The notes under the pieces: generated by a model
Databases searched by the model: none
Seen by the model: only the letters and a program-made list of their open reading frames with translations
Told to the model about the DNA's origin: nothing
Shown: positions 22,414 through 34,150 of the stretch, piece after piece
Layout: each line of letters begins with the position of its first letter
Position numbering within the stretch: position 1 is the stretch's first letter
Origin: Vinca minor
Lineage: Eukaryota > Streptophyta > Magnoliopsida > Gentianales > Apocynaceae
Length of the DNA stretch: 64,000 nucleotides
Assembly (NCBI GenBank): GCA_026122235.1
Contig: JAOCZM010000134.1
Coordinates: 6,386,001 to 6,450,000, forward strand
Reading direction: 5' to 3'
Program-made: the position numbers and the translations under genes

Positions 22414-23800
22414 CTAATGATCAAGGGCACTAGGCTGCATTTTCATTTCCATCATTATCTCACTTTTCTCATCCTTATCATGCTCATCTTCTTCATCTTC
22501 ATCATCTTCAAGGTCTTCCTCACTTTCATCATTCTCAACATTCATACCATGGCTTGAGGAGGCTTGAGATTTAAATCTTTGAAGGAATTGATGAATCGAA
22601 ACCAATTTTTTTACCCAAACCTTGTTGCCTAGCCATAAATCTAGCAAGATCTTCATTTAAACCAAAGAAATCGGCTTGACAAACTTCAAGTAAGCTAATG
22701 GCTTCATCCATATTTGATAGATCATGCTTATGTTTGGTTCTTCTTTCATGAGCAATGTAGTCTTCATCATCATCCTCTCATTTCTCACACCAACTTCCCC
22801 AACATCCTCAACACCTTGATCACTTTGTATGCCAATCTTCATCTTGTTTAGATTTGACCGATTAAATTCATCTTTCACAGCTTTCCCCAATGAAGGCTCT
22901 AGGTGAATATTTGAGCTCCTAAGTAGAAGGGTACTAATTTTTTCATATGGCAAGTTTCGAAATTTCCGCTCCTTTCCACTTTTCATTTCACTCCAAATAA
23001 AAACACCTAGGTTAATCTTTATATCACGGATCATGTTGAACAATAGAACAATTGATATGTAAGTTAATTGTGTTATATGTCCTTGATGGGCTAAACTTTT
23101 CTTCTAATAAGGGCAAACAAGACCCAATGCTAAAAATGACATCATTAATACGGTTGAAGACCTTTCCCGGTAGACACATATCCCTAAATTCGTTTAGATC
23201 GAAATTATGTCTAGGCCATGACCCGTTTCATACCATCTATGCCATCATTTGTGAGTTTAAAAAGGGAGTTTTGAGTGGAGGGAGTGATGGTGATATCTTG
23301 GCAATTTACTCTAGTGGTAAGGGTTTAACCATTTGTAGCAAATGTAGCATTAGCATAAAACTCACAAATGAGGGTGGGGTAAATAGGAACATCAAGATTA
23401 AGTAAATTTCCCCACCCTTGAAGAAGGAATCTATCTATTACCCATTCATAACCAACTAAATCACCAACAATAACTTTCTTACCGGATGATATTTTGCCTT
23501 CCCAAGCGGGTCGAATAGTCAAAGTGGTGTATAGAGCCTCCGTTTCTGGTGATTTAAATTGTGTAATCTTGTCATTCTCATCTTCAACCAAAGTACCCCT
23601 ACCTCTTCCAATAGTGGTTCTTGAGGAGCTTCCTCTTGTGGAGATTCTTCTTTTGGGGGGCCATTGAATATTGAGATTGGATTTAGATTAAAGAGTTTTA
23701 AGAGGTGAGAAATCAAAAGGAGGGATGATTTTGTTAAGATATTTGGATTTGAATGTGATTTTGTAAGAGAATTTATATAGGTTTTGGTCTGGGTTTTCAT
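22414..23800 (-). pseudogene. Env-position ORF of Sirevirus-like element 2 (decayed)
   Basis: Fragments in changing frames read, in order: a segment with FKSPETEALYTTLTIRPAW and WGNLLNLDVPIYPTLICEFYAN (23343-23570); a middle segment with NMIRDIKINLGVFIWSEM (22900-23040); and an acidic Glu/Asp-rich end (22414-22560). The W..L...YP.L..EFYAN pattern is common in plant 'putative transposon protein' ORFs carried by retrotransposons. The acidic tail matches the style of the 275-codon ORF in element 1. Function unknown; several stops and frame shifts. Confidence 0.5.
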
Positions 23801-23889
23801 TTAGGGAAGCAGAGGGTGGGGAGGGTCTCTTTGTATTGAGAGGAATGTGAATAATCTAGAAATTTTAGAATTAAAAACCTAAAATTTGT

Positions 23890-24000
23890 GACATGCGAAC
23901 GAACCATTCGGCCGCGGTTGCATCCGCAGGAAGATAGTAAGGATGTTAATGAGTGCGGACGATAGGCCGGACGAAGGGGCGGACAATGCATTCGTCCCCA
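23890..24000. repeat. CGGACGAA / TTCGTCC repeat cluster
   Basis: GC-rich cluster with GGACGATAGGCCGGACGAAGG and related short direct/inverted repeats, located upstream (minus sense) of the env-position ORF as in element 1 (2884-3010). Confidence 0.5.
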
Positions 24001-24419
24001 TTTCCCTGTTTCTTGAAAAAAATTATGTTTTCCTCTGCTTTTCTTTAACCACATTAAAATACCCCTTTTCTTCAACCACACATTTAGATCAACAAAGAAA
24101 GTTCCAAACAACATCACTCGCACTACATGAAAACCCGGAAGATGGAGATTTTAACAAAATCAAAGCTTTCGAGCCCCGTCATTTCATATGACTAATTAAT
24201 GTAAAGACAAAAGCACACTACATGATAAAAGAAGATACACATAGCGAGATATACATATAACTAAAACACGTAAAAAAATGAACAACGTAAAGAGACAGAT
24301 TTATCAAAACGGAATAAATTAGGAGGCTTACTCTCCTTTACATAAGAGTATCTTTAGAGTGAGAAATCTTCTTTGATACTTCATCAATATTGTCCTTGTC
24401 TTTTGTACCTATACACAAA
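24001..24419 (-). other. Sirevirus-like element 2, junction where pol would be expected
   Basis: About 400 AT-rich bases between the end of gag and the env-position ORF. There is no protease, integrase or RT motif on either strand, although in autonomous Sireviruses over 3 kb of pol occupies this place. Confidence 0.5.
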
Positions 24420-26400
24420 GAAAATTTTTGGTACCCATACTTTCTTGGGTCCTTGGGGGTTAGAACTAGGACATTTTACAACCCAAAAAGATTTGGCTCC
24501 TCTTTCAATTTACCTCTTATAGATGCAATGATTTGCATGATGACCATATCTTCCACATTATGAACAAGATGTATTAAGCATGGTGGAAAGAGTGGTTCTA
24601 GCATCTAAAGGAATAACTTGAGTTTCCTTGAGAATATGTTGTGTTCTAAACAAGTTAGGCCATGAGAAACATGTTGAACACTAAACACATTATCAAGATT
24701 ATCTTTAAATCAAGTTTTCTTTACATCAATAGAGTTGAGCACATTATGTTTATGACTTATCTGATCATCCTCAACAATTTTAGATTTTACAAGACATGCT
24801 TTGTCAAGAAAATTGTGATTTTCAAGAGATAAAGCATCAAACGATAAAAGAGCAATCTCTTGTTCGTATTCCATCTAAGTGTAAGAGGCAAGAAGATCAT
24901 TAAATTAAACTTGCATACAAGATCTTTCTTTTAGTGAATAAGCAAGTTTTTCACATAAAAGTTTATTCTTCCTGGCCATCTTTTTCAACTCAAAGTATAA
25001 ATCACTAAGAAGCACATAAGGATCATTATCGTGATCATGAAAATGAGTTGAAATATAAGATTGTACCTCATTACTCAAAGGTGTTGGACTTTGGATTGTA
25101 AATTGATTTTATTCATCAAGTTGTCCAATGAGGCACCTTGAGTAGTCTTTTGTGAAGTCATCATTGATGATTTATCCACAATGTTATTGTCCTTGGTACA
25201 TGACTCTTTGCTTGGAGTCTTAGTTCTTTTATGCCATTTCTTGTAATTCTCCTTTTCATTTTGAGAATTAGATCTCTTGGAGCCTACAAGTGTAGCTTGA
25301 GAGAATGTAGGTACCTCTTGTGCACGGATCAACATTATCAATAACAAAATCACATGCACAATTCTCATGAGATGAGAGTAAATAAGGACAAGAATCATCC
25401 AATATTGTGATGTTATACAATTTAGATACCTTAGCAAGAGAACCATAAAGAAAATGAAGATCTTACATTAAGTTATCTATATGTAAAAGATCACCAAAAG
25501 AAATTGATGTAACATCAACAAGATCACAAGTATATGCATCAATCTTATTTCTCAATCTTATAATATCATTAAACAAAGTACCATGAGAGAGATACCTTTG
25601 TAGTTTTTCCAAGTGATGAAGTTTGACGGTTTTCATTTGAGCATTTGTCATCACTTGAACATATGCTCAAGCTTCTTGGTTTCTTATTTTGTAAGTCATT
25701 TGAGCTTTGATCTTTCCAAGAGCCATGTAGAGGTTTTGATTTCTTCCTTCTTGAATATCTCCATTTACATTCTTCATTATCTATAGAATAATCAATATCA
25801 ATGCCACTTCTTGTGAGTCCTTTTTCTTTGGAGTGTTGTGGCAATTTTCTTTTCTTTCTTGGACAAGATGTGTGATCTTCAATTTCTCCATCATAATTTG
25901 CATTTGCATTAAGATCATCATCGACTTTTATTTCCTCCATCTCCTCATGTGAAGACTTTCTTTGTACATTGTCATATGAGTTCATTGAATTTTGATATTT
26001 GATTTCTTCCTCCCATGGTTGAATTCTTAATTCTTGAAGTTCCACGTTTGTCTCTACCACTTCAACTTCTTCCTTGTAAGATGCTTTGAGCATTTTTGAC
26101 ATTGAGTGAGCATCTTCATATTCAATCACTTTGTTTAAAGCTTCTTCATTTAAAGCGCATCAAAGGACATTTAAGGCCTTGAAGTTGAGTGTCATATTTG
26201 TGCAATCCTCTTCATTGAAATCTTTTCGATATTTTTGCAATGTGACTCCTTGTGTTGAAATTGTAGGAACGAAAGGACCTTCTTCTATTATTCTTAACAA
26301 GGTAGAGTCATTAGATAACAAAAATAGTTCAAACACATATTGCCAACTAGAAAAGTTTGAGCCATCGAACAATGGTGGTCTATAGGTGGATTGGTCATCT
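24420..26400 (-). pseudogene. Sirevirus gag (decayed)
   Basis: The N-terminal part (26160-26400) reads RPPLFDGSNFSSWQYVFELF and ...IIEEGPFVP, the diagnostic opening of Sirevirus gag. A long charged, coiled-coil-rich middle follows (25075-26129, in several frames; ELKKMARKNKLLCEKLAYS near 24960). A zinc knuckle near 24520-24575 keeps CGRYGHHANHC but has a stop between its first two Cys. The WVPKIF motif near 24430 is where Sirevirus gag normally passes into protease. Multiple stops. The natural ATG is uncertain, because a solo LTR at 26411-27942 separates this from the leader. Confidence 0.7.
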
Positions 26401-26410
26401 ATGGTAGAAG

Positions 26411-27942
26411 TGAAGGGATTCATGGGCGGAAACTCGTTCCAAACACCCATGGATCCTCCCCTGAAGGATCCGCTCATACGTAAACGAATCGGAAAAAAAG
26501 TAAGAACTTACGTTTCTCAGATTCAAGAAGCTGCTTCTTGAATGGAGGATGACGTTTCTTGGATTCAATCTGCCACCAATTGATCTCCCTTGCGGAAAGT
26601 TCCTCTACCGGTATCCACGCGACGAAACGGGCAGCGATTGCTAGCTCTTCGTCTTTTCTGATTTTCGGGAATTAGAGAGAAAAGGGAGAGGCTTAAACTG
26701 AAATCTAATTTTAGAGACTTGGTAATATTTCGGCTGAAAACATCATCTAGGGTTTCGGCCAAGAGATCATTATATAGGGTGTGAGAGTTTGTTCCCATAA
26801 CCAACTCTCACATCCCCAACTCCTCTCGGCAGTGGGAGTCTTTGACTCCCACGTCCCCTAGACTTCTGCTGGTAGTGGGAGTCCTTATCGGATAATAACT
26901 CCCACGTAATCCCAGCTATAGGTAAAATACCGAAATTACCCCTATCTCTAATTCGAATAATAAACACTTTATTATTTTCGGAAAGACAAATGTCGATACA
27001 ATGAACCTAGACACATTCTAGATTCATTGAATCTGACATAAAGCTTCGTTACCTCGTCTATGCGTGTGACCCTGTAGGTTCATCTCACAATGGCAATGAA
27101 AACGCACTTAGTAGTAGTGTGAGTCCATAAATCACAAGCGGTCCCTAGCAGGACATTGTGACTACCCAAAGTGAATGAATATACAACGGAACCTAATATC
27201 AATCCACTATTTAATCCCTTTGTCTCGCGATATCCTAATTAAGCATAAGGCATGGTGGTCGTCACCCTTATTAAGCTTAATTATATTTATGCTCGATCTC
27301 CGGGTAGATCAGTTTCGACAAATAGCATTTGATAACTACTTTATCAAACACATTTGAGCACGACCATGCATTTAAACAGTCTTTTCCCTATCGAGGGGCC
27401 CATGGATATCTCTCTCTAATAATAGAGAGGACAAATTCCTTACAATGTCTCTCACGTTCAAGCTATGATAGGACACTACATCCGATCATCGATCGTATTG
27501 ATTACTCTGTTACAAGTAACGTCCGACCGAGTCAAAACGTGGCTCCATTCATACTAGAATCAATGAAGACATAAGGTCTAAGGATTCTAAAATAGTATTG
27601 ATGAAGTAATACTTATGACTTAAGACCATGAAGTATTACTTCTCTGACGATCACGTTCCAATACAATGTATCCCTATATATTGCATCTATGATGTGATTT
27701 GTATCCATTACACATGATCAGTAAAACAAGATCATCAATCAACAATCATACTAGTTTTATTTCATAGTAATTAAGCATTACATAAAACTAGGGACTTCTA
27801 GAATAGTAATTACATAAGCTAATGAGTTTTACTATCAAATCACACATTTGATAATCAAAAGCAAAATTAACTATTCAATTACTTGCTCAAAAAGATAACA
27901 AAACGCACAACATGTGCTAATGGTCCTAGGGCACTACTAACA
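26411..27942 (-). mobile_element. Solo LTR, copia 1/3 family
   Basis: 1532-bp LTR starting (minus) TGTTAGTAGTGCCC at 27942 and ending ...CA at 26411, flanked by the 5-bp target duplication AGAAG at 26406-26410 and 27943-27947. Strongly similar along its length to the 5' LTR at 55715-57251, but in opposite orientation. No internal region, so it is a solo LTR left by recombination. It splits the leader/gag start of Sirevirus-like element 2. Confidence 0.9.
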
Positions 27943-28008
27943 AGAAGTAGATAAGCTATCCTCCTACGATGTTAGTCCAACAAAAATGAGACAAAACTCT
28001 GATACCAA

Positions 28009-28021
28009 TTGAAACCTAAGA
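28009..28021 (-). other. Primer binding site of Sirevirus-like element 2
   Basis: Minus-strand TTGGTATCAGAGT matches the 3' end complement of plant initiator tRNA-Met (TGGTATCAGAGC) with one difference, a few bases inside the LTR end. Confidence 0.8.
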
Positions 28022-28094
28022 AGGCAATCTAGATAACTTATGTGTTTATATGCAACACATAGAAATACAAGACTTATGAATATGTTATTTAAGG

Positions 28095-28340
28095 CACTAA
28101 GTCATGTATTCTATATGCAAATCTTGTAAGTGCAAACACAATAAGTCATATGACCAAAACCAATTAAAACTATAAATCAAGTAAATTAACTAACTCAAGA
28201 TCAATATGTAGTTCATACACTAAGTCATGTATTCTATATGCAAATCTTGTAAGTGCAAACACAATAAGTCATATGACCAAAACCAATTAAAACTATAAAT
28301 CAAGTAAATCAACTAACTCAAGATCAATATGTAGTTCATA
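28095..28340. repeat. 123-bp tandem duplication within the LTR
   Basis: CACTAAGTCATGTATTCTAT begins at 28095 and again at 28218. The two copies are nearly identical, so the duplication is recent relative to the LTR. Confidence 0.85.
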
Positions 28341-29084
28341 CAAATCAAGTTCAAGAAAGAAGTAATAACAAAGAATAGCATAAGAACTTGAATGTAAAGA
28401 GTAGAGTTAAAGAAGACGAACACGGCGATTTATAGTGGTTCGATCACGAAGACATACATCCACTACCTTAGGACACTCCTAAGGATTCCAACACTTAACT
28501 ATGAAGTCCCCTTTGCAAAAAATGTAAGGTGGGATCAACCTTTTACAATTTCCCCAACACATGAGGACTTGTGTTTCACTAAGAAGATTCCACTCACAAA
28601 GCGTGTTAAGCTCACAAAGAGCTAATCTCACCAATGAGATGCTTGCCTCACAAATTGGATTTTTGCTTACACATAGGACTTTAGAAACACTCACAAAGAG
28701 TGAATCTCACAAAGAACTTTTTACTAGCTTACAAAGAACTAGTTCTCTCAAATAGAAAAGGAAAGAGCCTCTTACAATTGAGACTTTTAAATATAACCTC
28801 ACTTTTACAAATCCCTCAATGGATTGGATATACAATATAAAACTCTAAGCAATTTTGAGAAGGAAAGAGAATGTATATGAAGCTCAAGCTCAAAGTGAAA
28901 TATTTTGAGTAAGATTAAAAGAATTTAGCTCTTCAAAATGTTTGGATTGTTTGCAACTTCTAGGGTATTCTCTTGGTTGTTAGAAATATGAACAAATGTG
29001 TTTTTATACCACAAAAATTAGCTTGGAGATGAAAGAGTCGATGCAAATTGCATCAAGCTGAAAAACTAGTCGTTATTTGTCAAA

Positions 29085-29165
29085 TCGCGAGTCGTGGGAC
29101 GAATGCATCGTCCGCGGGTTGCAAACGATGCATTCTTCCCTTGCTTCGTCCGCGGCGACCGGCTT
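29085..29165. repeat. CGATGCATCGTCCGCGG repeat cluster in the Sirevirus LTR
   Basis: Short direct and inverted GC-rich motifs (GACGAATGCATCGTCCGCGG, CTTCGTCCGCGG) of the same family as the clusters at 2884 and 23890. Confidence 0.5.
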
Positions 29166-29415
29166 TTGCCCAATCCACATATTTTCAAATAAATTTAAGA
29201 AAAAATGGCTTGTTAAACATTTTGACAAACAGTTTCAAAACCTTTTTTAATATCAAATCAAGTTTGAAAACATGCAAGAGTTTCATATGCTTTAACGATA
29301 ATTCTCAAAATAGATTATTTACAAGACATTACCTTGTAAAACACGACTAATCTTCTAGGTCTTCAAGTCTTGTAGTTGTGTATCTTCTTGAAGCTTTGAC
29401 TTGAAGACTTTGATC

Positions 29416-29815
29416 TGTTGGGTTTTGGCCCATATTCACTGGATTACTAATTAGATATAAATTAGGATAAGAATTAGTAATTAGGTGGATTCCTAATTGG
29501 ATATTAATTAGGTTAAGAATTAGTAATTAAGTGAATTACTAATTATGTGAACTCCTAATCCATTTAGCAAAAGGTTTACTACTCCTATATATATGTGCCT
29601 CTTATATGGTTTGGAGTAGTAAGGCGAGGAGAGCTAATGGATTGGAGAAATCTCCATTGTATTCTTGATTCTCCATTATAATGAGAGTATGTGCTCGCCT
29701 TACCCGTGGATGTAGGTCAGTTGACCGAACCACGTAAATCATTGTGTCCCATTATCGCTTACCCTCTTTAGATTTGCTTGTGTGCTAGAATTGGGAGGGG
29801 ATTAATTTCCCAACA
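29416..29815 (+). repeat. 5' LTR of the TRIM-like element
   Basis: 400 bp. The tail contains CCCGTGGATGTAGGTCA and GACCGAACCACGTAAATC, common in plant copia LTR ends, suggesting that a copia element supplies its enzymes. Confidence 0.85.
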
Positions 29816-29817
29816 AC

Positions 29818-29829
29818 TGGTATCAGAGC
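29818..29829 (+). other. Primer binding site (initiator tRNA-Met)
   Basis: TGGTATCAGAGC, two bases after the LTR end. Confidence 0.9.
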
Positions 29830-30577
29830 GAGGTTCAAAACAGAAGAGAAGTTGTTTTTTGTTCATCGATTTCTCCAGAGATTGGAGGAAAGTGTTGGAT
29901 ATAATTGAAAACGGACTCTTTCGATTGGTTAAGCCAAGGTGGGAACACATCGCTGCTACACCAGAATTTGGCGTTACTCTCCAGTTAAAGATCGACCAAT
30001 TGTCAACTCAGAGTTCTGTGCAATTCTAGCCATCGTCAACAGAAACCGTTAACACAAGTGGAAAGATTTTTATGTATGTTCTCCAAAGATGTAAGAGATT
30101 CGTCAGAGATGGTAGTAGAGACCCGTCAGAGATTGACGAGAGATCCATTGGGGGTGGAGCGCACGTGCCGATAGAGTTTTGGCAGAGAAGAGGTGTTGCT
30201 GAAAGAGATAAAAATCTAGTGTGGTTGGTGTACAAGTCAAGCAAATAAGAAGGATTAAATCTAGACGGTTGAATTGGAAGGGTGGAGGATTGATCCGGTA
30301 TGTTACGGGTGCATGGACCCGGAGGTGCATCGATCGAGTGTCCTACAACAGAGTGGGTTTGGTGGATTTTGAACGTTGAGCAGTTTGTTCCGTTATTGGT
30401 GTTGCCGTGTTTGACCGTTGATCAAAGTTGACTAAATTCATCTTAGGCAATTTCCTCTCAATTCAACGTGCTGATTTGAAGATTCAAGTGCAGAGCATGG
30501 GGCATATGAGACGTGGGGCATTTGGAAAGCAGAGCGTACTAGTTGGAGATTTGGTGAATATGTGCCAGGGTGGAGAT
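29830..30577 (+). other. Internal region of the TRIM-like element
   Basis: No domain recognised. The longest stretch without stops (to about 30029) gives a short unremarkable peptide. The purine-rich GGGTGGAGAT just before 30578 can serve as the second-strand primer. Confidence 0.6.
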
Positions 30578-30790
30578 TGTTGGGTTTTGGCCCATATTCA
30601 CTGGATTACTAATTAGATATAAATTAGGATAAGAATTAGTAATTAGGTGGATTCCTAATTGGATACTAATTAGGTTAAGAATTAGTAATTAAGTGAATTA
30701 CTAATTATGTGTACTTCTAATCCATTTAGCAAAAGGTTTACTACTCCTATATATATGTGCCTCTTATATGGTTTGGAGTAAGGCGAGGAG
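30578..30790 (+). repeat. 3' LTR of the TRIM-like element, first part
   Basis: Matches 29416-29634 almost base for base, up to the AGGAG target site. Confidence 0.85.
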
Positions 30791-33788
30791 TGTAACGACC
30801 CTAATTTTCGACCTATTTTAATTGAGGCCTTATAGAGTCACTAGGCTGAATTATCGTTGATATTTTATTTTCGCAATATCCTAATTAATCTTTTACAATT
30901 ATATGTGAATCAAGTTTTGAATCTTAATATTGTTAGGGACCAAAATTGCAAATTTTAATAGTTGAGGGACGGAAATGGTAAATAGGACAATGTGGGTGAG
31001 TCATATGTACACATGTAGAAAATTAGAGAGTCAAGTACACCTCCTGCTTTTTGGTTCTTCAAACCGTCATCTTCTCAACATTCTTTTTCTTTCTTTTCTG
31101 TAAAATCTTTGTTGCTACCTTGCTCTCTTTCTCTCGGATTTATCCTTTTTTCCTTCATCTTTGTCTCTCAAATTATCAATCAATCTTGTTCCATCAATCA
31201 AGTATTTCAATTTTATAATCTTCAAAGTTCAAGACTTTAAATCTTGGTAAGAGTTGTTAATTTTAATTGATTTTTCCAATATAAGTTGAAATTAGTATTT
31301 GAATTGTTGTTTAATGTTTTCTGTTTTTGCTTGTTCTGTTCTCGGTTTCTGTCTTCTGTCTTCCGAAAATTTTTCTGTTTTCTGCTTTCGGTTCCTCTGT
31401 TGCAGCTTGGTTCTGTTCTCTGTTTCTTCACTACTGTCGGCTTTTCTATTCCTTTTGGTTGTTGTTTTTCTTGCTTTTGTTTTTGTTTAGCATTTTGGAG
31501 AAGAAGAAGTATAGTATATTAATGGTTATGTTCCCTCTGTTGCTCCTGATTCTGGTTGCTGTTTTCTGTTTCCTTTGGAATGTAATTCTGTTTCTAAAGG
31601 TGAAGGGTGGTTTTGGGCAGGCTTAAAGGTTGTCCTTTTATTTCAATTCAATTAATATTATGCATTGCATATTAGAGAAGTTAAGTAATGATCATTTCGG
31701 ATTTCTTGGTTCTGTTCTCCTTTCTTGTTGTCATGCTTCTTTTGATTAGCATATTTTGGAAAGAAGAGGTTTGTATATGTGTATTGTGATCATTCAATTG
31801 CCATGAATTTGCTTGTTGGCTCTTGGAAATCAATATAGAATCCGGGCTGCTCTTCAATATATATGTTGTACTCTTACTTTCTGATTTTTAATAGTTATGA
31901 GACACTAGTTTTAGTAAAATAAGTACATGTGTTCTCGGTTTTCAGTTTTAAAGGTTGCTACTCTTTGATGAGCATATTTTTAAAAGAAGAAGGGTTAATA
32001 TGAATGTATTTCTATATTTGAATATAAGATTGTGAATAGGTATATGTTGTGTATTTTAGACTTGCTCGATAAAAGCATTGTCACTTTAATTGGAATTCTT
32101 GCTTGAATGTAAGTGTAGGCGTTCGTTGTTTTTGTGAATTTAGTCTATGGAAGGGATTCTAAGAAGGTTCGAGTAAAAGATTTACAAGACACTTTAAGCA
32201 TAAGGAAGAGTTAGGTCGTGACATTGATAGTACCAAGAATGTTAAGGCTAAAGTGATAATCTCTCTACTACTTGTAAACTAATACTTAAAGGACTCTAAT
32301 TATTATTATTTAGTCTCCAATAACTCTCGGAAAAAGGACGTTGATTATGTAGTATGGTTCTCGTAAAGAGGTGAAATCTTATAGCTAAAGGTTGATTTGA
32401 TTCCCTAATTGTATGAGTACATAAGTAGGATTGCGTGTAAGATAGAATGTTAGTCAAGTGTTTGACATGTTCGTTGGTCGACATCTAAGTAATTTTGGTT
32501 GGTGCATCTTATTATGTGATAGGAGACGAACCGAAACATCCCGGGACTTCGTAAGACGTTAAGAGTTTAAATCTCTTATAAGGTGAGTTCCTCTTTTCTT
32601 AAACTTTTCTAAATTGGAATTTAGGAGCCTGTGTGTTCCAAGCTTTCTTAAACTGTTTAGATTGGAAATTGGGAACCTGTGAGTTCCAAATATATTTCTG
32701 TATGGAATTTAGAAATGCTTTCGTATAATCTTATACAGACATTGATCATTCTTGCATGTTTTATAAAGCTGCATGCATTCTGTATAGGCCAGGCCGGGTG
32801 TCGATTTAATACGAGAATTATCATTACAAACATAACACCCCGAGCCGGCCAGTTGTAACTAATGAATTAACGGATCTTATTGCTTTTCTGAAGCACGCTA
32901 ATGAATTAACGGATCTTATTGCTTCTCTGAAGCACGCATGATAATACTTTTCTTGTGGGCCCCAAGGCTGTAGATGTCTTGCGCCATGGTCGGAAAGCAA
33001 GTGGTCGACGACTTCGGCGTATAGCTCGCGAGTACATGAAGAGGTTGGCCAATTCGGGTTAGGAGTTTTAACTCGGGATGGTCGAGATCTAGGTGAATAC
33101 GAGGGCTAGTAGGTACCCTACCCCTGTGATTTACCCGCATGATTTCACGGTGGATAAGGTAGCAAATCGCGCGCGTATCCGGTGTTCGGTTGGTATCCGG
33201 ATTTCTTGTACATCGGATTTCTTGTACCGGACTTCTTAACATCCGGTTCTCTCGTTAAATGAATTCATTACTTGTTATGTTGTATACATAATCGAAAACA
33301 AAATCGCATGATTTACAAAACTGCATGAGCATCTTTTTATCTTAGAATTTTACATTAAATGTACACTGTTGCACACACACAAGAACTCGCTAAGCATTAG
33401 CTTACACGTTTTCTTTCAAACTGCATCTCAAAATGCAGGTATGAAGTGTACTAGCGAGCTCCATTGAGATTGTTTTGTCAACCCTGGAATGCACGTTCAG
33501 ATTACTAGTTGTTCTAGATTATCTGTTTATTTTGAATTAATGTACCTTGATGTAACAATATGTATTTCGATAATTCCGCTGTGTTGTATTAACTATAAAG
33601 GTTAAACAGGTTGTTAACTACATTTTGAGGATGTCTAGTTTATGATAATGTAAATATTCTGTTTATAAACGGTTAGTCTTCTTTTAAGCGTGTTATACAG
33701 GAACGTTATTTGATGTTTACTGCCGAGAGGTAGGTAGATGCCCTATTCGGCCCCAGTTGTACCTAGGGGTGGAATTGGGGGCGTCACA
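30791..33788 (+). mobile_element. Solo LTR of a gypsy-type retrotransposon (2998 bp)
   Basis: Begins TGTAACGACC and ends GGGCGTCACA, with the 5-bp duplication AGGAG on both sides (30786-30790 and 33789-33793). The uninterrupted target is visible in the sister LTR at 29630 (GCGAGGAGAGCTAATGG). No internal coding domain. Hydrophobic open frames at 31286-31626 come from T-rich sequence. TGTAACGACCC starts and CGTCACA ends are usual in long gypsy LTRs; orientation is inferred from this. Confidence 0.85.
32862..32940. repeat. ~39-bp direct duplication inside the solo LTR
   Basis: AATTAACGGATCTTATTGCT ... CTGAAGCACGC occurs twice in a row with one substitution. Confidence 0.75.
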
Positions 33789-33793
33789 AGGAG

Positions 33794-33977
33794 AGCTAAT
33801 GGATTGAAGAAATCTCCATTGTATTCTTGTTTCTCCATCATAATGAGAGTATGTGCTCGCCTTACCCGTGGATGTAGGTCAGTTGACCGAACCATGTAAA
33901 TCATTGTGTCCCTTTATCGCTTACCTTCTTTAGATTTGCTTGTGTGCTAGAATTGGGAGGGGATTAATTTCCTAACA
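33794..33977 (+). repeat. 3' LTR of the TRIM-like element, second part
   Basis: Matches 29635-29815. The terminal CCTAACA differs from CCCAACA by one base. Confidence 0.85.
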
Positions 33978-34150
33978 TGATCAACATCTTCTTTGATGTG
34001 GTGAAGTTCTATAGCAATCTTGAAGTTTTTATTGAACTTCGTCACTTCTTCTTGTTAAGTAGCGTACCACTTGATTTTACACTTTGTAGGATTGAGTAGC
34101 TCTTACCCTTGTTGATATTCCTTCTTCTTGACTTTGCAACTACATCGATG
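33978..34150 (-). mobile_element. Sirevirus-like element 2, 5' LTR (proximal part)
   Basis: Resumes the LTR after the TRIM-like insertion; 34066-34143 matches 1-70 of element 1. It is cut near 34150 by unrelated repeat sequence, so the LTR start is missing. Confidence 0.7.

Larger units (their letters stand above)
28026..29415 (-). mobile_element. Sirevirus-like element 2, 5' LTR (distal part)
   Basis: Minus-strand LTR ending in ...GGTTTCA next to the primer site. It contains blocks matching 13285-13497 of the 3' LTR. It is interrupted at 29415 by a small LTR element and resumes at 33978. A GC-rich repeat cluster lies at 29085-29165. Open frames inside look fortuitous. Confidence 0.75.
29416..33977 (+). 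mobile_element. Small non-autonomous LTR element, interrupted by a solo gypsy LTR
   Basis: Flanked by the 5-bp duplication TGATC (29411-29415 and 33978-33982). The 5' LTR is 29416-29815 (TGTTGGG...CCCAACA). The 762-bp internal region is 29816-30577. The 3' LTR is 30578-30790 plus 33794-33977 (33789-33793 being the copied target of the inner insertion). Without the inner insertion it would be about 1.56 kb. It has a primer site and a purine stretch but no gag-pol domain, so it is a TRIM-like, trans-mobilised element. It lies inside the 5' LTR of Sirevirus-like element 2. Confidence 0.9.

Noticed and set aside
28561..28755. Open frames on both strands at the Sirevirus LTR (CTCACAAAG repeats)
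   Set aside because: Low-complexity CTCACAAAGAG repeats inside the LTR produce open frames; no domain.
31286..31626. Hydrophobic open frames that look like membrane proteins
   Set aside because: T-rich sequence inside a solo LTR reads as Phe/Leu/Val in all phases; there is no conserved motif.
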